This document shows positions 1 to 8,763 of a stretch of DNA of 64,000 nucleotides, piece by piece. The DNA is from Kovacikia minuta CCNUW1 (GTDB taxonomy: Bacteria > Cyanobacteriota > Cyanobacteriia > Leptolyngbyales > Leptolyngbyaceae): positions 2,852,001 through 2,916,000 of the forward strand of contig NZ_CP083582.1 of NCBI RefSeq assembly GCF_020091585.1. The letters are read 5' to 3'. The translations under genes and the position numbers were made by a program. The notes beneath the pieces are model-generated. The model worked only from the letters and a program-made list of their open reading frames with translations. It was not told the DNA's origin and made no database searches. Positions within the stretch are counted from its first letter, which is position 1. Each line of letters opens with the position of its first letter.

Positions 1-1
1 G

Positions 2-532
2 GGTGGTTTAGTGGCTCTGATGTGGGGGGTCGAAATTGCCGATCAGCTTTTCTTTAGACCCTTTCTTCAGTCAACGGTCGATATCTATGGCATCATTCCC
101 CGAACTGCGATCGGTCTGCGGGGAATTTTATTTGCTCCCTTTCTGCACGCCAGCTTTGCCCACCTCATCGGAAACACCGTTCCTTTCATCATTTTGGGCT
201 GGTTAATTTTGCTGCGTGAAACCAGCGATTTTTTTTGGGTCAGCCTCATCTGCGGGCTGGTCAGCGGTGGTGGAACCTGGCTGTTTGGCTCACCTGGCGT
301 TCACATTGGAGCCAGTGGCGTAATCTTCGGCTATTTAGGTTTTCTCCTATTGCGCGGGTACTTTGAGCGAAGCGCGATCGCGATCGCGGTCTCCTTAGGC
401 GTTGGCACACTCTATGGCAGCCTGCTCTGGGGAGTATTGCCTATGCAGTACGGGATCTCCTGGGAAGGTCACCTATTTGGCTTTCTGGGCGGTGTCGTGG
501 CAGCCCGCCTGCTGGCGAGGAAGCGCATTTAG
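2..532 (+). CDS. Rhomboid-family intramembrane serine protease, 5' partial
   Basis: Integral membrane protease that cleaves substrates within the bilayer. Counting from a possible GTG at 11, the GASG motif with the nucleophile Ser is at about residues 100-103 and the partner His is in EGHLFGFLGG near residue 154. The H-x4-HLxxN oxyanion motif is at 46-55. Several hydrophobic helices fill the rest. The frame is open to the left edge of the window, so the true start probably lies outside and the GTG may be internal. The gene ends in AARKRI-like basic residues. The family call is firm; the substrate is unknown. Confidence 0.88.
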   Translation, partial: GGLVALMWGVEIADQLFFRPFLQSTVDIYGIIPRTAIGLRGILFAPFLHASFAHLIGNTVPFIILGWLILLRETSDFFWVSLICGLVSGGGTWLFGSPGVHIGASGVIFGYLGFLLLRGYFERSAIAIAVSLGVGTLYGSLLWGVLPMQYGISWEGHLFGFLGGVVAARLLARKRI

Positions 533-849
533 GGAAAGGGGGAAAGGCTGAAGAAGTCAGAGGGCAGAGGGCAGAAGGGGGAGTAGGGAGTAGGGAAAGG
601 CTGAAGGATAACAAACCACTCTTCACTTTCAACTCAAAACTTCCCCTCATCACCCCATCACCCCATCACCCCATCATCTCCCCTCTTCCCCCTATCTCTC
701 TGACACCTGACACCTTTTATTCTTTATCCTTTCTTTTCCCCTACTTTATCTTTTCTTTTATCAACCATCGGAACTTATCGCCACTAAAATAATTCAGAGT
801 TTAATGAGAAAGCCTTTGAGCACCCATTCCGTTGGTGCCATGTATAACT
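533..849. repeat. Intergenic repeat-rich stretch, no gene seen
   Basis: About 310 bases between the rhomboid and DUF4168 genes, made of low-complexity repeats: GGCAGAGG and GGGAGTAG runs near 560-600 and a tandem CACCCCAT run at about 648-680. These are typical cyanobacterial short tandem repeats. I see no credible coding sequence in either strand here. Confidence 0.7.
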
Positions 850-1350
850 ATGATCAATTCTTCCACCGATTTCATGCAATATCCGCTGATCAATCGATTT
901 ACACCAATGCCCATTCACTCTCCCCTATCCCGAATTGCCATCATTAGTGCGCTTTCTACGGTTAGCTTGCTTTCTGGATTGACATTTCATCCGGTTCAGC
1001 ATCCGGTTTCTGTGATTTCTACTGCTTCCGCCCGTGCCCAAAGTGGCGACCCGGTTGTTCAGTATGCTCAGGCTGCCTATGAAATTGAACGCACACGCCA
1101 GAAGAAATACAGCGAAGCCAAGCAAATCATGGGGGGTGATGTACCTGCGGACGTGTGCCGCCAGCAAAATATTCCTTCTACAGTACGCGGAATTTGCGAT
1201 GAATTCTTGAAAGAGTCTGCCAATATCATCAAGAAGAATGGCTTAACGATCGGTCAGTTTAACGACATTACTCGCCGCAAGGATAGTGAACCTGCATTGC
1301 AACAGCAGATTCAGAGTGAACTGCTGCGTCTGCAAAAAAGTGCTCCTTGA
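850..1350 (+). CDS. DUF4168 domain protein, exported
   Basis: Cyanobacterial DUF4168 protein of unknown function. A hydrophobic N-terminal segment (ALSTVSLLSGLTF) followed by an ASARAQ-like cleavage site suggests export. The mature part has a helical stretch and the family-typical end, FNDITRRKDSEPALQQQ. The start is uncertain: there are in-frame ATGs at 850, 874 and 907 and none has a clear ribosome binding site. A start at 907 would give the tidiest signal peptide. Nothing in the context indicates a specific job. Confidence 0.75.
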   Translation: MINSSTDFMQYPLINRFTPMPIHSPLSRIAIISALSTVSLLSGLTFHPVQHPVSVISTASARAQSGDPVVQYAQAAYEIERTRQKKYSEAKQIMGGDVPADVCRQQNIPSTVRGICDEFLKESANIIKKNGLTIGQFNDITRRKDSEPALQQQIQSELLRLQKSAP

Positions 1351-1412
1351 TACTCAATCAATCCCCGCGATTATGTAAACCCTTATTGGGAACTTAAATC
1401 GAGGAGGTTTGC

Positions 1413-2433
1413 ATGAGTGGACTTGGCGGTCTCAATAAATCGCCGGATGGAGTTGTATTGGGTCTGGTACAACTGCAATTGCCGAATGTGGTTAATCCCG
1501 ATGACCTGGCAGTCCAGACACAACAAATCTGCGGTATGGTCGCCAAGGCACGACGCAACCTGCCAACAATGGATCTGGTCGTTTTTCCAGAGTACGCCCT
1601 GCATGGGCTGTCGATGGATACAAACCCGGAAATCATGTGTCATCTGGATGGACCAGAGGTCAGTGCCTTTAGCGCCGCCTGCCGGGACAATCAAATTTGG
1701 GGGTGTTTCTCGATCATGGAATACAACCCCCACGGCAATCCCTATAACAGTGGCATCATCCTGGATGACAAGGGTGAGCTAAGGTTGTACTACCGTAAAT
1801 TGCATCCCTGGATTCCGGTTGAACCGTGGGAACCTGGAAACCTGGGGATTCCTGTTTGTGAAGGTCCAAATGGCAGTACCCTGGCGCTGATTATCTGCCA
1901 CGATGGGATGTTCCCCGAAATGGCACGGGAATGCGCCTACAAAGGGGCTGATATCCTGCTCCGAACAGCCGGTTACACTTCTCCCATTCGTCATGCCTGG
2001 CACATTACTAACCAGGCAAATGCCTTTTGCAACCTGATTTACACCGCTTCGGTCTGTATGTGTGGCAGTGATGGCACCTTTGACTCGATGGGCGAAGGTA
2101 TGATTGTGAATTATGATGGAATGCCTCTGGGTTGCGGGAAATGGTCGCCCAAATGAAATTATTACCGGAGAAGTACGTCCCAAGCTTGTCCAGGAAGCCC
2201 GCCGTCACTGGTCTGTGGAAAACAACATTTATCAGTTTGGGCATCGGGGGTATGTCGCCGTTCAGGGCGGTGCTCAAGATTGCCCCTATACCTACATGCA
2301 AGACCTGGTGAATGAGTCCTACCGCTTGCCCTGGGAAGATGAGGTGATCCACAAGGATGGCACTTCCTGTGGGTTTCCAGCTCCAACCCGACGTTATCAA
2401 AAAACTCCCCTAACAGAAACGACTGTGAAATAG
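1413..2433 (+). pseudogene. amiF: Formamidase (AmiF-like nitrilase family), split by a +1 frameshift
   Basis: Nitrilase-superfamily amidase that would hydrolyse formamide to formate and ammonia. The first frame carries the full catalytic triad: E60 (VVFPEY), K129 (YYRKLHPW) and C162 (IICHDGMF). It stops at 2156. The C-terminal third continues in the next frame from about 2125 (GNGRPNEIITGEV through GFPAPTRRYQ) to 2433. Removing one base, an apparent extra T in GGTTGCGGG near 2130, restores an open frame colinear with known formamidases. An AGGAGG-type site precedes the ATG at 1413. Either a recent pseudogene or an assembly error; the downstream partner is an amidohydrolase in the same direction. 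Confidence 0.85.
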
Positions 2434-2565
2434 CTTCTATAGCAGGTGACAGGTGTCAGGCGTCAGGTGGAACGACTGAAACGAATCTGTAACAGTTGCT
2501 TGCCTTCTGCCCTCTGCCCTCTGCCTTTCGCTGTATCTGAGTTCAAAATTAATCACGAGGTTACT

Positions 2566-3246
2566 ATGGGATGCTACGTTGACTCTGAACCGTATCCATA
2601 CCCCTACAATGGCGATCTACGCCCGGAGAATACGGTTTTTTTGATTATTGATATGCAGACTGACTTCTGTGGCAAGGGCGGTTATGTGGATCAGATGGGC
2701 TATGACCTGTCGCTGACTCAGGCACCGATCGCCCCCATCAAAAAAGTGCTGTCGGTCCTGCGGGAAAAGGGGTTTCACATCATGCATACCCGTGAAGGAC
2801 ATCGCCCCGACCTGGCAGATTTACCCGAAAACAAGCGCTGGCGATCGCGCCAGATTGGGGCGGGCATCGGCGATCCCGGCCCCTGTGGCAAAATCCTGGT
2901 GCGGGGCGAACCCGGTTGGGAAATCATCCCAGAACTGGCTCCCCTACCTGGAGAAGCGATTATCGACAAACCGGGCAAAGGCTCCTTCTACGCCACCGAT
3001 TTGGATATGCTGCTGCGCCAAAAAGGGATTCAAAATATTCTGCTGGCAGGCATCACCACGGATGTTTGCGTTCACACCACAATGCGCGATGCCAACGATC
3101 GCGGTTACGAATGCCTGCTGCTCTCCGACTGCACCGCCGCTACGGATTACAACAATCATTTGGCAGCCCTCCATATGGTCAAAATGCAAGGCGGCGTATT
3201 TGGGGCAGTGGCAGATTCGGAGACCTTGCTGGCAGCGATCGAGTGA
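2566..3246 (+). CDS. Isochorismatase-family cysteine hydrolase, biuret-hydrolase-like
   Basis: Cysteine hydrolase of 226 aa. The triad is visible as D29 (LIIDMQTDF), K135 (IDKPGKGSF) and C168 (TTDVCVHTT), the arrangement of biuret amidohydrolases. The cis-peptide motif precedes the Cys. The ATG at 2566 is chosen because GAGG lies just upstream and homology starts there; the open frame extends further upstream into repeat sequence. It follows the formamidase by 130 bases on the same strand, suggesting a shared role in using small amides as nitrogen sources. Substrate (biuret, ureidoacrylate or another amide) cannot be fixed from sequence. Confidence 0.85.
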   Translation: MGCYVDSEPYPYPYNGDLRPENTVFLIIDMQTDFCGKGGYVDQMGYDLSLTQAPIAPIKKVLSVLREKGFHIMHTREGHRPDLADLPENKRWRSRQIGAGIGDPGPCGKILVRGEPGWEIIPELAPLPGEAIIDKPGKGSFYATDLDMLLRQKGIQNILLAGITTDVCVHTTMRDANDRGYECLLLSDCTAATDYNNHLAALHMVKMQGGVFGAVADSETLLAAIE

Positions 3247-3301
3247 GGAGTGAGGAGTGAATTCAGAACTTAAAACTTACAACTTAAAACTCAGCACTCT
3301 C

Positions 3302-4315
3302 TTACAGCCTCACTCCCTTCAACCCACTCCGGGGATCGTAGCTGCGAATGGAGCGGAGTTTTTCGTAGTGTTCCCGTTCCGCAGGGGTAATGTCTTTGGG
3401 GGGAGCGATAACGATTCGCACCATCTGATCACCCCGATCGCCCTTAGGATTGCGCCAGCCCTTACCCCGTAACCGTAAGGATTGACCGGAGCGAATTCCA
3501 GCAGGAATATTCACCGTCACCGATCCATCGGGGGTTGGTACTTCTACCTGTGCGCCCAAAACCGCTTCATCGGGCGCGATCGGAACTTCACAGGTAAGAT
3601 TGTCGCCATCAAATTGAAAGAACGGGTGGGGCGAGATTTCTACTGTCAAGTACAGGTCGCCCCGTTGGGAGGTGTAATAGGGGCTGAACTGCCCCTTACC
3701 CTTAATTCGAATTCGGCTACCCGGTTTTGCCCCTGGAGGAATCCGCACTTCAAATTCCTCGCGCCCTAAAACCAGTCGCTTTTGCACCCCATGAAAGGCT
3801 TCTGCAAGGCTAAGGGTAATCGTGGCTTCACTGTCTAACCCAGTGCTTGCTGCATTTTCAAACCCGGTGGAATAGCCATCAAATCCTGTTGATCTTCTGG
3901 TAGAGGTGCGGTAACCCGTCTGGGTTGAGCTACGACTAAAGTCAGGATTACTACCCATGCGCCCCAGCAATTCGTTGATGAAATCTTCAAAACTGCCGTA
4001 TTGCCCAAACTCAAAGTTGTCAAAGTCAACATTAGCGTTGCTAAAGGGCGATTGCCCCCCTCTGGCACCCGCCGTTTCTGCCTGTCGCCAGTACTGACCA
4101 AAGTGATCGTACTTTTGCCGTTTATCCGTATCGCCCAACACCTCGTAGGCTTCATTGACTTCTTTAAACCGCGCCTCGGCTGTTTTATCACCCGGATTCA
4201 TATCCGGGTGATATTTGCGCGCCAACTTACGGTACGCCTTTTTAATCTCGTCCGCACTGGCAGTTTTGCCCACTCCCAGGATGGCGTAATAGTCTTTGAA
4301 GTCTGTTGCAGCCAT
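3302..4315 (-). CDS. dnaJ: DnaJ-type Hsp40 co-chaperone (type II, CbpA-like)
   Basis: J-domain co-chaperone that stimulates the ATPase of DnaK and delivers substrates. The J domain spans about residues 8-70 with HPD at 36-38. A Gly/Phe-rich linker follows (about 80-165). Two C-terminal beta domains follow, including [19 protein letters not shown] and [19 protein letters not shown]. The CxxCxGxG zinc-finger repeats of DnaJ type I are absent, so this is a type II protein. It lies downstream of hsp20 on the same strand, about 300 bases away. The name cbpA would be equally fair. Confidence 0.93.
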   Translation of the reverse strand: MAATDFKDYYAILGVGKTASADEIKKAYRKLARKYHPDMNPGDKTAEARFKEVNEAYEVLGDTDKRQKYDHFGQYWRQAETAGARGGQSPFSNANVDFDNFEFGQYGSFEDFINELLGRMGSNPDFSRSSTQTGYRTSTRRSTGFDGYSTGFENAASTGLDSEATITLSLAEAFHGVQKRLVLGREEFEVRIPPGAKPGSRIRIKGKGQFSPYYTSQRGDLYLTVEISPHPFFQFDGDNLTCEVPIAPDEAVLGAQVEVPTPDGSVTVNIPAGIRSGQSLRLRGKGWRNPKGDRGDQMVRIVIAPPKDITPAEREHYEKLRSIRSYDPRSGLKGVRL

Positions 4316-4536
4316 TCACCAGTCTCCTCTAGGGACTTCTGTCTATATCTTTACCGATCTTTATCAATTTCCAGGGCACTGATGCAGAAACTGGGTTTCT
4401 TTTGGCAAAGCGTTCAAATTTTGGAACGACATTTGCAAAAAAACAGATTTCTAGCGACACAGTACCGATGCTCCAGGTACTGTCTCTATAATGCCCTAAC
4501 TAAAAAGGCAATGGGCATAAAGGAATCAGGAACCAG

Positions 4537-4576
4537 AATCCAGGAGCCAGCCACTTTTAACTCTGGCTCCTGGATT
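4537..4576. terminator. Perfect 14-bp hairpin between hsp20 and dnaJ
   Basis: AATCCAGGAGCCAG at 4537-4550 and its exact complement at 4563-4576, with a 12-nt loop. It lies 38 bases past the hsp20 stop, a reasonable place for a terminator or processing hairpin. The U-run is weak on both strands, so it may instead be a mobile intergenic palindrome. Confidence 0.5.
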
Positions 4577-4613
4577 TTGACTCTATGTAGTTCTCGTTTA
4601 GTTCCCGTTACGC

Positions 4614-5051
4614 TTACCCAAGGTTAACTTTCACAACCTTGTTCTTTTCTTCTTCAGCCTTGGGCAGATTCAGATGCAGGATGCCATCCTTGTACTCTGC
4701 CTGAACCTGAGTATTTTGAATCCGGGTCGGCAAGGGAATAACCCGCTGGAATTTGCCGTAGTAGAACTCAGACCGAAAAATACCCTTGTCCTCAGATTTT
4801 GTTTCTGACTTGCGTTCACCTGCAATTGAAACAGAATCAGCAGCTACTTGAACATCCACATCTTTGATGTCAATCCCCGGCAGTTCTACCTTGAGCTGAA
4901 CGGCATCCGATGTTTCCTGCATTTCAACGACGGGCATAAAGCGATCGCCATTTAAAGCAGTTGTCGTCGGAGTTAGGTTATCAAACAGTCGATTCATTTC
5001 CCGTTGAAGAGAGTTAATTTCCCGGAACGGTTCCCAACGAACAAGTGCCAT
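4614..5051 (-). CDS. hspA: Small heat shock protein, Hsp20/alpha-crystallin family
   Basis: ATP-independent holdase chaperone. The N-terminal MALVRWEPFREINSLQREM segment, an alpha-crystallin domain from about residue 38, and the GILHLNLPK motif near the C-terminus are all present; 145 aa is usual for the family. The ATG at 5051 is chosen over the upstream in-frame GTG at 5057: the Shine-Dalgarno GGAGG at 5061-5065 is 9 nt from the ATG and only 3 nt from the GTG. Upstream lies a long intergenic region with inverted repeats. I found no CIRCE element. Next on the strand is dnaJ. Confidence 0.93.
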   Translation of the reverse strand: MALVRWEPFREINSLQREMNRLFDNLTPTTTALNGDRFMPVVEMQETSDAVQLKVELPGIDIKDVDVQVAADSVSIAGERKSETKSEDKGIFRSEFYYGKFQRVIPLPTRIQNTQVQAEYKDGILHLNLPKAEEEKNKVVKVNLG

Positions 5052-5591
5052 AATCACTGACCTCCACGTTGTTTGTACTTATTGAGATAAATAGCTAATT
5101 TGTGTTAAGGAAGAACTTTGGCGAATTGAACCAGGCATTGTATCGTTCTGGCGCTCAGTTCAATTGCTTCAGCCCTGTCCTCTACTAGTTAAGTTACCAA
5201 AGCCAATGCCATCAATAGGTTCGGTTCTTGCCCCAGAGAGCGGACGCATTGCCGAACAAGTATTGACAAAAAAGGCGGACGAGAACAAGCTTAAACCGCT
5301 CTACGTCCGCTGCCGATCCTTCAGAGAGGAGAACACTGTTTCAATACTCTAGTCTTATTGAAAATAATTGTCAATACTGTTGAAAGGAATTCTCAATAAG
5401 ACGGGTGGTGGCTTCTGAAAGGAGGGCGGGAAGTGGGCATTGGCGGATAGAAATGACCCATGGGCAAGGTCGAATTACTCAATAACTAACAACCAACAAC
5501 CCGTGATCAGGCACCGAAACATACGAATCGGTTATCCGGAAGAGAGTATGATAGGGCAGATTTTACTAGCAAGGTTTCTATATTTCTGGCT
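5052..5591. promoter_or_regulatory. hsp20/upp divergent intergenic region with clustered inverted repeats
   Basis: A 540-base region between two divergent genes. GTCTTATTGA at 5352-5361 and TCAATAAGAC at 5393-5402 form a perfect 10-bp inverted repeat. A smaller one (TTTCAAT/ATTGAAA, 5339-5363) overlaps its left arm, and TCAATACT occurs twice (near 5341 and 5371). TTATTGAGA recurs close to the hsp20 start near 5079. A second pair, GCGGACG/CGTCCGC, lies near 5275-5310. Operators for hsp20 or upp are possible; no known regulator site is recognised. A 62-codon frame at 5164-5352 looks spurious. Confidence 0.45.
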
Positions 5592-6242
5592 ATGACTCTC
5601 CAACTGCGTGTCTACGTTCCGCCCCATCCCCTAATCAAACATTGGCTGGCTGTAGCTCGCGATGCGTCTACGCCTTCACCCCTGTTTCGTAGTGCTATGA
5701 CTGAGTTGGGACGCTGGCTAACCTATGAGGCAGTACGGGAGTGGTTGCCAACAAAGGAAGCGATCGTTGAAACACCCTTAGCCCCTTGCCCTGTAACCTT
5801 TGTCGATCCGGAAGTGCCGATTGTGATTGTGCCAATTTTACGAGCCGGATTGGCGCTGTTGGAGGGTGCTCAGTCAACGCTGCCGCTGGCGTCTACTTAC
5901 CATATTGGGTTTGTACGCAATGAGGAAACCCTGGAGCCAAGCTGTTACCTCAATAAGCTGCCCGATCGGTTTGCTCCCCAGGTGCGGGTGCTAATCTCTG
6001 AGCCAATGTTGGCAACAGGAGGGACAAGCATGGCAGCAATGGCAGAGTTAGTCAATCGAGGGGTTGATCCGGCATTCGTGCGAATTGTTTCAATTGTTGC
6101 GGCTCCCCCTGCTTTGCAAAAACTCAGCGTCGCCTATCCAAATCTGACGGTTTTTACGGCAGCGATCGACGAAGGGTTAAACAATCGAGGGTTTATCGTC
6201 CCAGGACTGGGGGATGCGGGCGATCGTACCTTTGGAACGTAG
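5592..6242 (+). CDS. upp: Uracil phosphoribosyltransferase
   Basis: Pyrimidine salvage enzyme that makes UMP from uracil and PRPP in the cytoplasm. Diagnostic segments are VPILRAGLALLEG, the PRPP loop EPMLATGGTSMAAM and the C-terminal uracil-binding GLGDAGDRTFGT. The PRPP loop has EP where DP is usual. Length 216 aa fits the family. The ATG at 5592 aligns with the family start. It is divergent from hsp20. Confidence 0.95.
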   Translation: MTLQLRVYVPPHPLIKHWLAVARDASTPSPLFRSAMTELGRWLTYEAVREWLPTKEAIVETPLAPCPVTFVDPEVPIVIVPILRAGLALLEGAQSTLPLASTYHIGFVRNEETLEPSCYLNKLPDRFAPQVRVLISEPMLATGGTSMAAMAELVNRGVDPAFVRIVSIVAAPPALQKLSVAYPNLTVFTAAIDEGLNNRGFIVPGLGDAGDRTFGT

Positions 6243-6328
6243 TATATAGGCAGACTGAGCGCTCAGCGGTTAAGCTTGGGGTAGGAATGTCTTTGGTTAT
6301 TGCAACATCAAGGAAGATTTTGTGAGTA

Positions 6329-6676
6329 ATGAGTCAGCGAGATAATTTTTCAGGTGGATTTCTACTTGGCGCAGTGGTTGGCGGCATCGTTGGCGGTGCT
6401 TTAGGGGCATTGTTTGCGTCAGGACGGTTAAATGAGCTTGCTTCTTCTGAAGAACCTCTCCTGGAGCCGGAACAAAAAGAAGTAAAGGCGGGTAAGGTGA
6501 AACGGCGATCGCTCAAATCCACAAACGGACAAAGTGACATTGAAGCTGCCCGCCGGGGGTTAGAAGACAAAATTGCCCAGTTGAATGAAGCGATCGATGA
6601 TGTGCGGCAGAAATTGGGCGGAGTGAATGGGATGCCTACCAAACCAAGTGAACGTTCAATTACACGGGAACCTTGA
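6329..6676 (+). CDS. Small YtxH-like glycine-zipper protein
   Basis: 115-aa protein with an N-terminal hydrophobic glycine-zipper segment (GGFLLGAVVGGIVGGALGALF, about residues 9-29) followed by a charged, probably coiled-coil tail (residues 68-95). This layout matches YtxH/gas-vesicle-like cyanobacterial proteins of unknown role, likely membrane attached. The next gene, a YggT protein, is on the same strand and also membrane associated. Confidence 0.75.
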   Translation: MSQRDNFSGGFLLGAVVGGIVGGALGALFASGRLNELASSEEPLLEPEQKEVKAGKVKRRSLKSTNGQSDIEAARRGLEDKIAQLNEAIDDVRQKLGGVNGMPTKPSERSITREP

Positions 6677-6806
6677 GAGAAAAATTTATTTTCTCCTGGT
6701 CTGGTGAATTGTAAACTTGACTTGACCGATCCAACAGGCGTTGATATTGGTTAGATTGAGTTTAAGTACCAACGGAAACTAGTTCTTGAAGGAAAGCGAG
6801 ATCTCT

Positions 6807-7058
6807 ATGAATTTACTCATCAGCACACTCTTGACGTTCATCGGCATCTATACTGCCCTGCTGTTCATTCGGGTCTTGCTGACCTGGTTTCCCAATATCA
6901 ACTGGTTTGATCCTCCTTTTTCGATCCTGAGCCAGCTAACTGATCCCTACCTGAACCTCTTCCGCTCAATCATTCCTCCATTAGGTGGCATCGATTTCTC
7001 ACCAATTCTGGCCCTGTTAGCCCTGCAACTGATTAGTGGGCTTCTTCGTTCCTTCTAG
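6807..7058 (+). CDS. YggT family membrane protein
   Basis: 83-aa protein with two hydrophobic helices: an N-terminal one (LLISTLLTFIGIYTALLFIRVLLTW) and a C-terminal one (FSPILALLALQLISGLL). The LLTWFPN and DPYLNLFRSIIPPLGGIDFSPI motifs are diagnostic of YggT (Ycf19-like), linked to thylakoid or cell-division functions in photosynthetic organisms. The ATG at 6807 is preferred over a TTG at 6786 because GGAAAGCGAG lies upstream at a fitting distance and family members start here. Confidence 0.88.
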   Translation: MNLLISTLLTFIGIYTALLFIRVLLTWFPNINWFDPPFSILSQLTDPYLNLFRSIIPPLGGIDFSPILALLALQLISGLLRSF

Positions 7059-7131
7059 TAAGCCAAAGAAGTTGAGTTTCCGACGTGAACTGAGCCATAA
7101 GATAGGCTTGTGATTCTTTTATGCGAAATTT

Positions 7132-7170
7132 TAGCCTCACCAGACAAATATCATGGTGAGGCTATTTGCA
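7132..7170 (+). terminator. Rho-independent-like terminator after the YggT gene
   Basis: TAGCCTCACC at 7132-7141 pairs perfectly with GGTGAGGCTA at 7155-7164 across a 13-nt loop and is followed by TTTGCATTT. It sits about 75 bases past the YggT stop. Confidence 0.7.
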
Positions 7171-7252
7171 TTTATGATTTCTAACTAACCCATGCGCTCT
7201 GCGCCCCTTGCTCAGTAGAAAGGAATTCTACTCCCTTGCCCCATTTCCCTAA

Positions 7253-7690
7253 CTAACGCCGCACCGTTCCACTGAAGCCTGCCGCCTTGAATTGTTCTAG
7301 ATGTAATGGGGTAGGTTGGGTGGCAGGAACCGAAATTCTCATTTCAAAATCGCTGATGCCAGGGGGAATTTCATCGATCGAACCCAAACGGTTGCGGTTT
7401 TGCATTACTGAATCGTTGTTTGCGTCATAAACACGACCAAATACGTCCGCATTAACAACAGGCTTTCCCGAATTGTTTTCTGCTTTACCCGTAACGATGA
7501 AGCAGTTAGCAGCCCTGGCAGTCCCCCCACCACTGGTTACAGTTCCCTGTCCTACTTCTGTGGAACACTCATGGTAGGAGATGTCATAGAGTTTGATCTG
7601 CACCAGTGCCAGAGCAGGAGGAGTAACCAGGGTGGTTAGAACCCATAACAGGACTGTAGCAAGGGCGATCGTAAATCCTCGAAACGTCAT
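7253..7690 (-). CDS. Secreted FxLYD-type protein of unknown function
   Basis: 145-aa protein starting at the ATG at 7690 (an upstream TTG at 7702 is less likely). A signal peptide is visible (FTIALATVLLWVLTTLVTPPALA). The mature part carries VQIKLYDISYHEC, two further cysteines, a KPVVNADVFGRVYDANN segment and a C-terminal LEQFKAAGFSGTV. This pattern resembles cyanobacterial FxLYD-domain proteins, small beta-sandwich exported proteins with unknown role. No operon partner. Confidence 0.7.
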   Translation of the reverse strand: MTFRGFTIALATVLLWVLTTLVTPPALALVQIKLYDISYHECSTEVGQGTVTSGGGTARAANCFIVTGKAENNSGKPVVNADVFGRVYDANNDSVMQNRNRLGSIDEIPPGISDFEMRISVPATQPTPLHLEQFKAAGFSGTVRR

Positions 7691-7820
7691 AGGGGGTATC
7701 AAAAGAGACGGCTAATTTCTCAGCTTAGCGTGAATTCAGGTCAAGATATAGCAGGTGGTAGGTGGTAGGTGGTAGGTTGCAGGGAACGAATAGCCAGTGG
7801 AAAAGGATTTCAGCGCTGTA

Positions 7821-8184
7821 AGAGGATGTTTGAAAAGGTATCGTCTGTGATGTTCAATACTCAGAGATCCCCCCTAACCCCCCTTAAAAAGGCTACCGTG
7901 TACACACAAGTCGGAAATCTGTGAACACAAGTCCTGAAACCCTTGCTCTGCCTCAACTTTGGAAATTGGCTGAAATCTCAATAATCTCGGCTTATTGAGA
8001 ACCGGCAACGAGAAATCAAGGTTGTGGAGGATCAGGTTTTCGGAAAACGAATCAGCGATCGACTTGTGTGTACACCGTAGCCTTAAAAAGGGGGGAACCA
8101 GCCTCAAAGTCCCCCTTAAAAAGGGGGATTTAGGGAGATCTCGATGGGTTTGCTACCCGCATTAGGACTTTTCAAACATCCTCT
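7821..8184. mobile_element. Outer MITE-like palindromic element, interrupted by a second MITE
   Basis: A perfect 17-bp terminal inverted repeat, AGAGGATGTTTGAAAAG at 7821-7837 and its complement at 8168-8184. Inside, GAGATC/CCCCCTAA-type arms and CCCCCTTAAAAAGGGGG palindromes make the whole element foldable. With the inner insertion and one target copy removed, the element would be about 165 bp. No coding capacity. I could not identify a clear target duplication at its outer ends. Confidence 0.7.
7891..8082. mobile_element. 192-bp MITE, copy 1
   Basis: Begins GGCTACCGTGTACACACAAG and ends with the inverted complement over 23 bp, with a single mismatch at position 7. It is flanked by a 7-bp duplication TTAAAAA (7884-7890 and 8083-8089). 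By eye, all 192 bases are identical to the copy at 54071-54262. It carries a spurious open frame on the minus strand. Near-perfect identity means recent movement by a transposase supplied elsewhere. Confidence 0.9.
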
Positions 8185-8285
8185 AAGATGTTCTTCATCA
8201 GATCCCCCATTTTAGGCGAGGGGTTGACTGAAACAACCTGTATTCAACAAGCAGCCGCAGATCCCAGTTTCAAGCGTTTCTTCCT

Positions 8286-8644
8286 TCAGCCATTGCTATA
8301 CTGTCGCATCCATTCGCGGAAGGCTCGGCGCATGGCTTTTTTTCCCTGAGGAAGGTGGCGATCGATAAAGGGAATAATTTCCTGAATGGGGATCATCGGC
8401 AGTGCGAGACTGGTATCGGTTTCAACATATTCCTGCCCTTCCAGAACGTAAATTTTCAGCGTTCCGTTGTCACAGCGCCAGACCTCAGGTACTCCCAAGC
8501 GGGCATAGATGGGTTTTCAAACGCTTCCCAACTGACGTTTTCCAGCAGGATGCTTTTGCCTGGTGGAATCGTGAGCACCCCATCTCCATTTGCAGCAGTA
8601 CCGTTGGTTTCCAGTTCAGTTAACTGTATCAAGGTAACTTGCAT
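8286..8644 (-). pseudogene. Uma2-family nuclease remnant with internal deletion
   Basis: The 5' part encodes a Uma2-like N-terminus (SILLENVSWEAFENPSMP), and the 3' part in another frame encodes the typical C-terminus (YARLGVPEVWRCDNGTLKIY through QEIIPFIDRHL). The central catalytic PD-(D/E)XK core is missing, and the two ends are joined out of frame near 8510. Intact Uma2 proteins are about 190-250 aa, so well over 80 codons are lost. Uma2 genes are abundant and often decayed in cyanobacteria. Confidence 0.75.
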
Positions 8645-8763
8645 AAGCAAAATTTGTCGCTGCGATCAGTTTCTTCTATTCCAGTTTCTTTGATCATCGC
8701 ATCCCTGTTAAACATCGCTGTCCCATAATGGAAGTGCAGCGATCGCTACAGATTTTTCTTATC

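Noticed and set aside
4001-4627. A 208-codon plus-strand frame
   Set aside because: It is antisense to the dnaJ gene and runs through the hsp20-dnaJ hairpin; no motif or ribosome binding site.
5052-5200. A CIRCE heat-shock operator upstream of hsp20
   Set aside because: The TTAGCACTC-N9-GAGTGCTAA pattern is not present in the region.
5164-5352. A 62-codon plus-strand frame between hsp20 and upp
   Set aside because: No ribosome binding site, no motif, and it overlaps the inverted-repeat cluster; composition is not protein-like.
7874-8107. A minus-strand frame encoding a peptide found again at 54030-54359
   Set aside because: The two frames are identical only because both lie in copies of the same 192-bp MITE; the terminal repeats and target duplications explain them fully.
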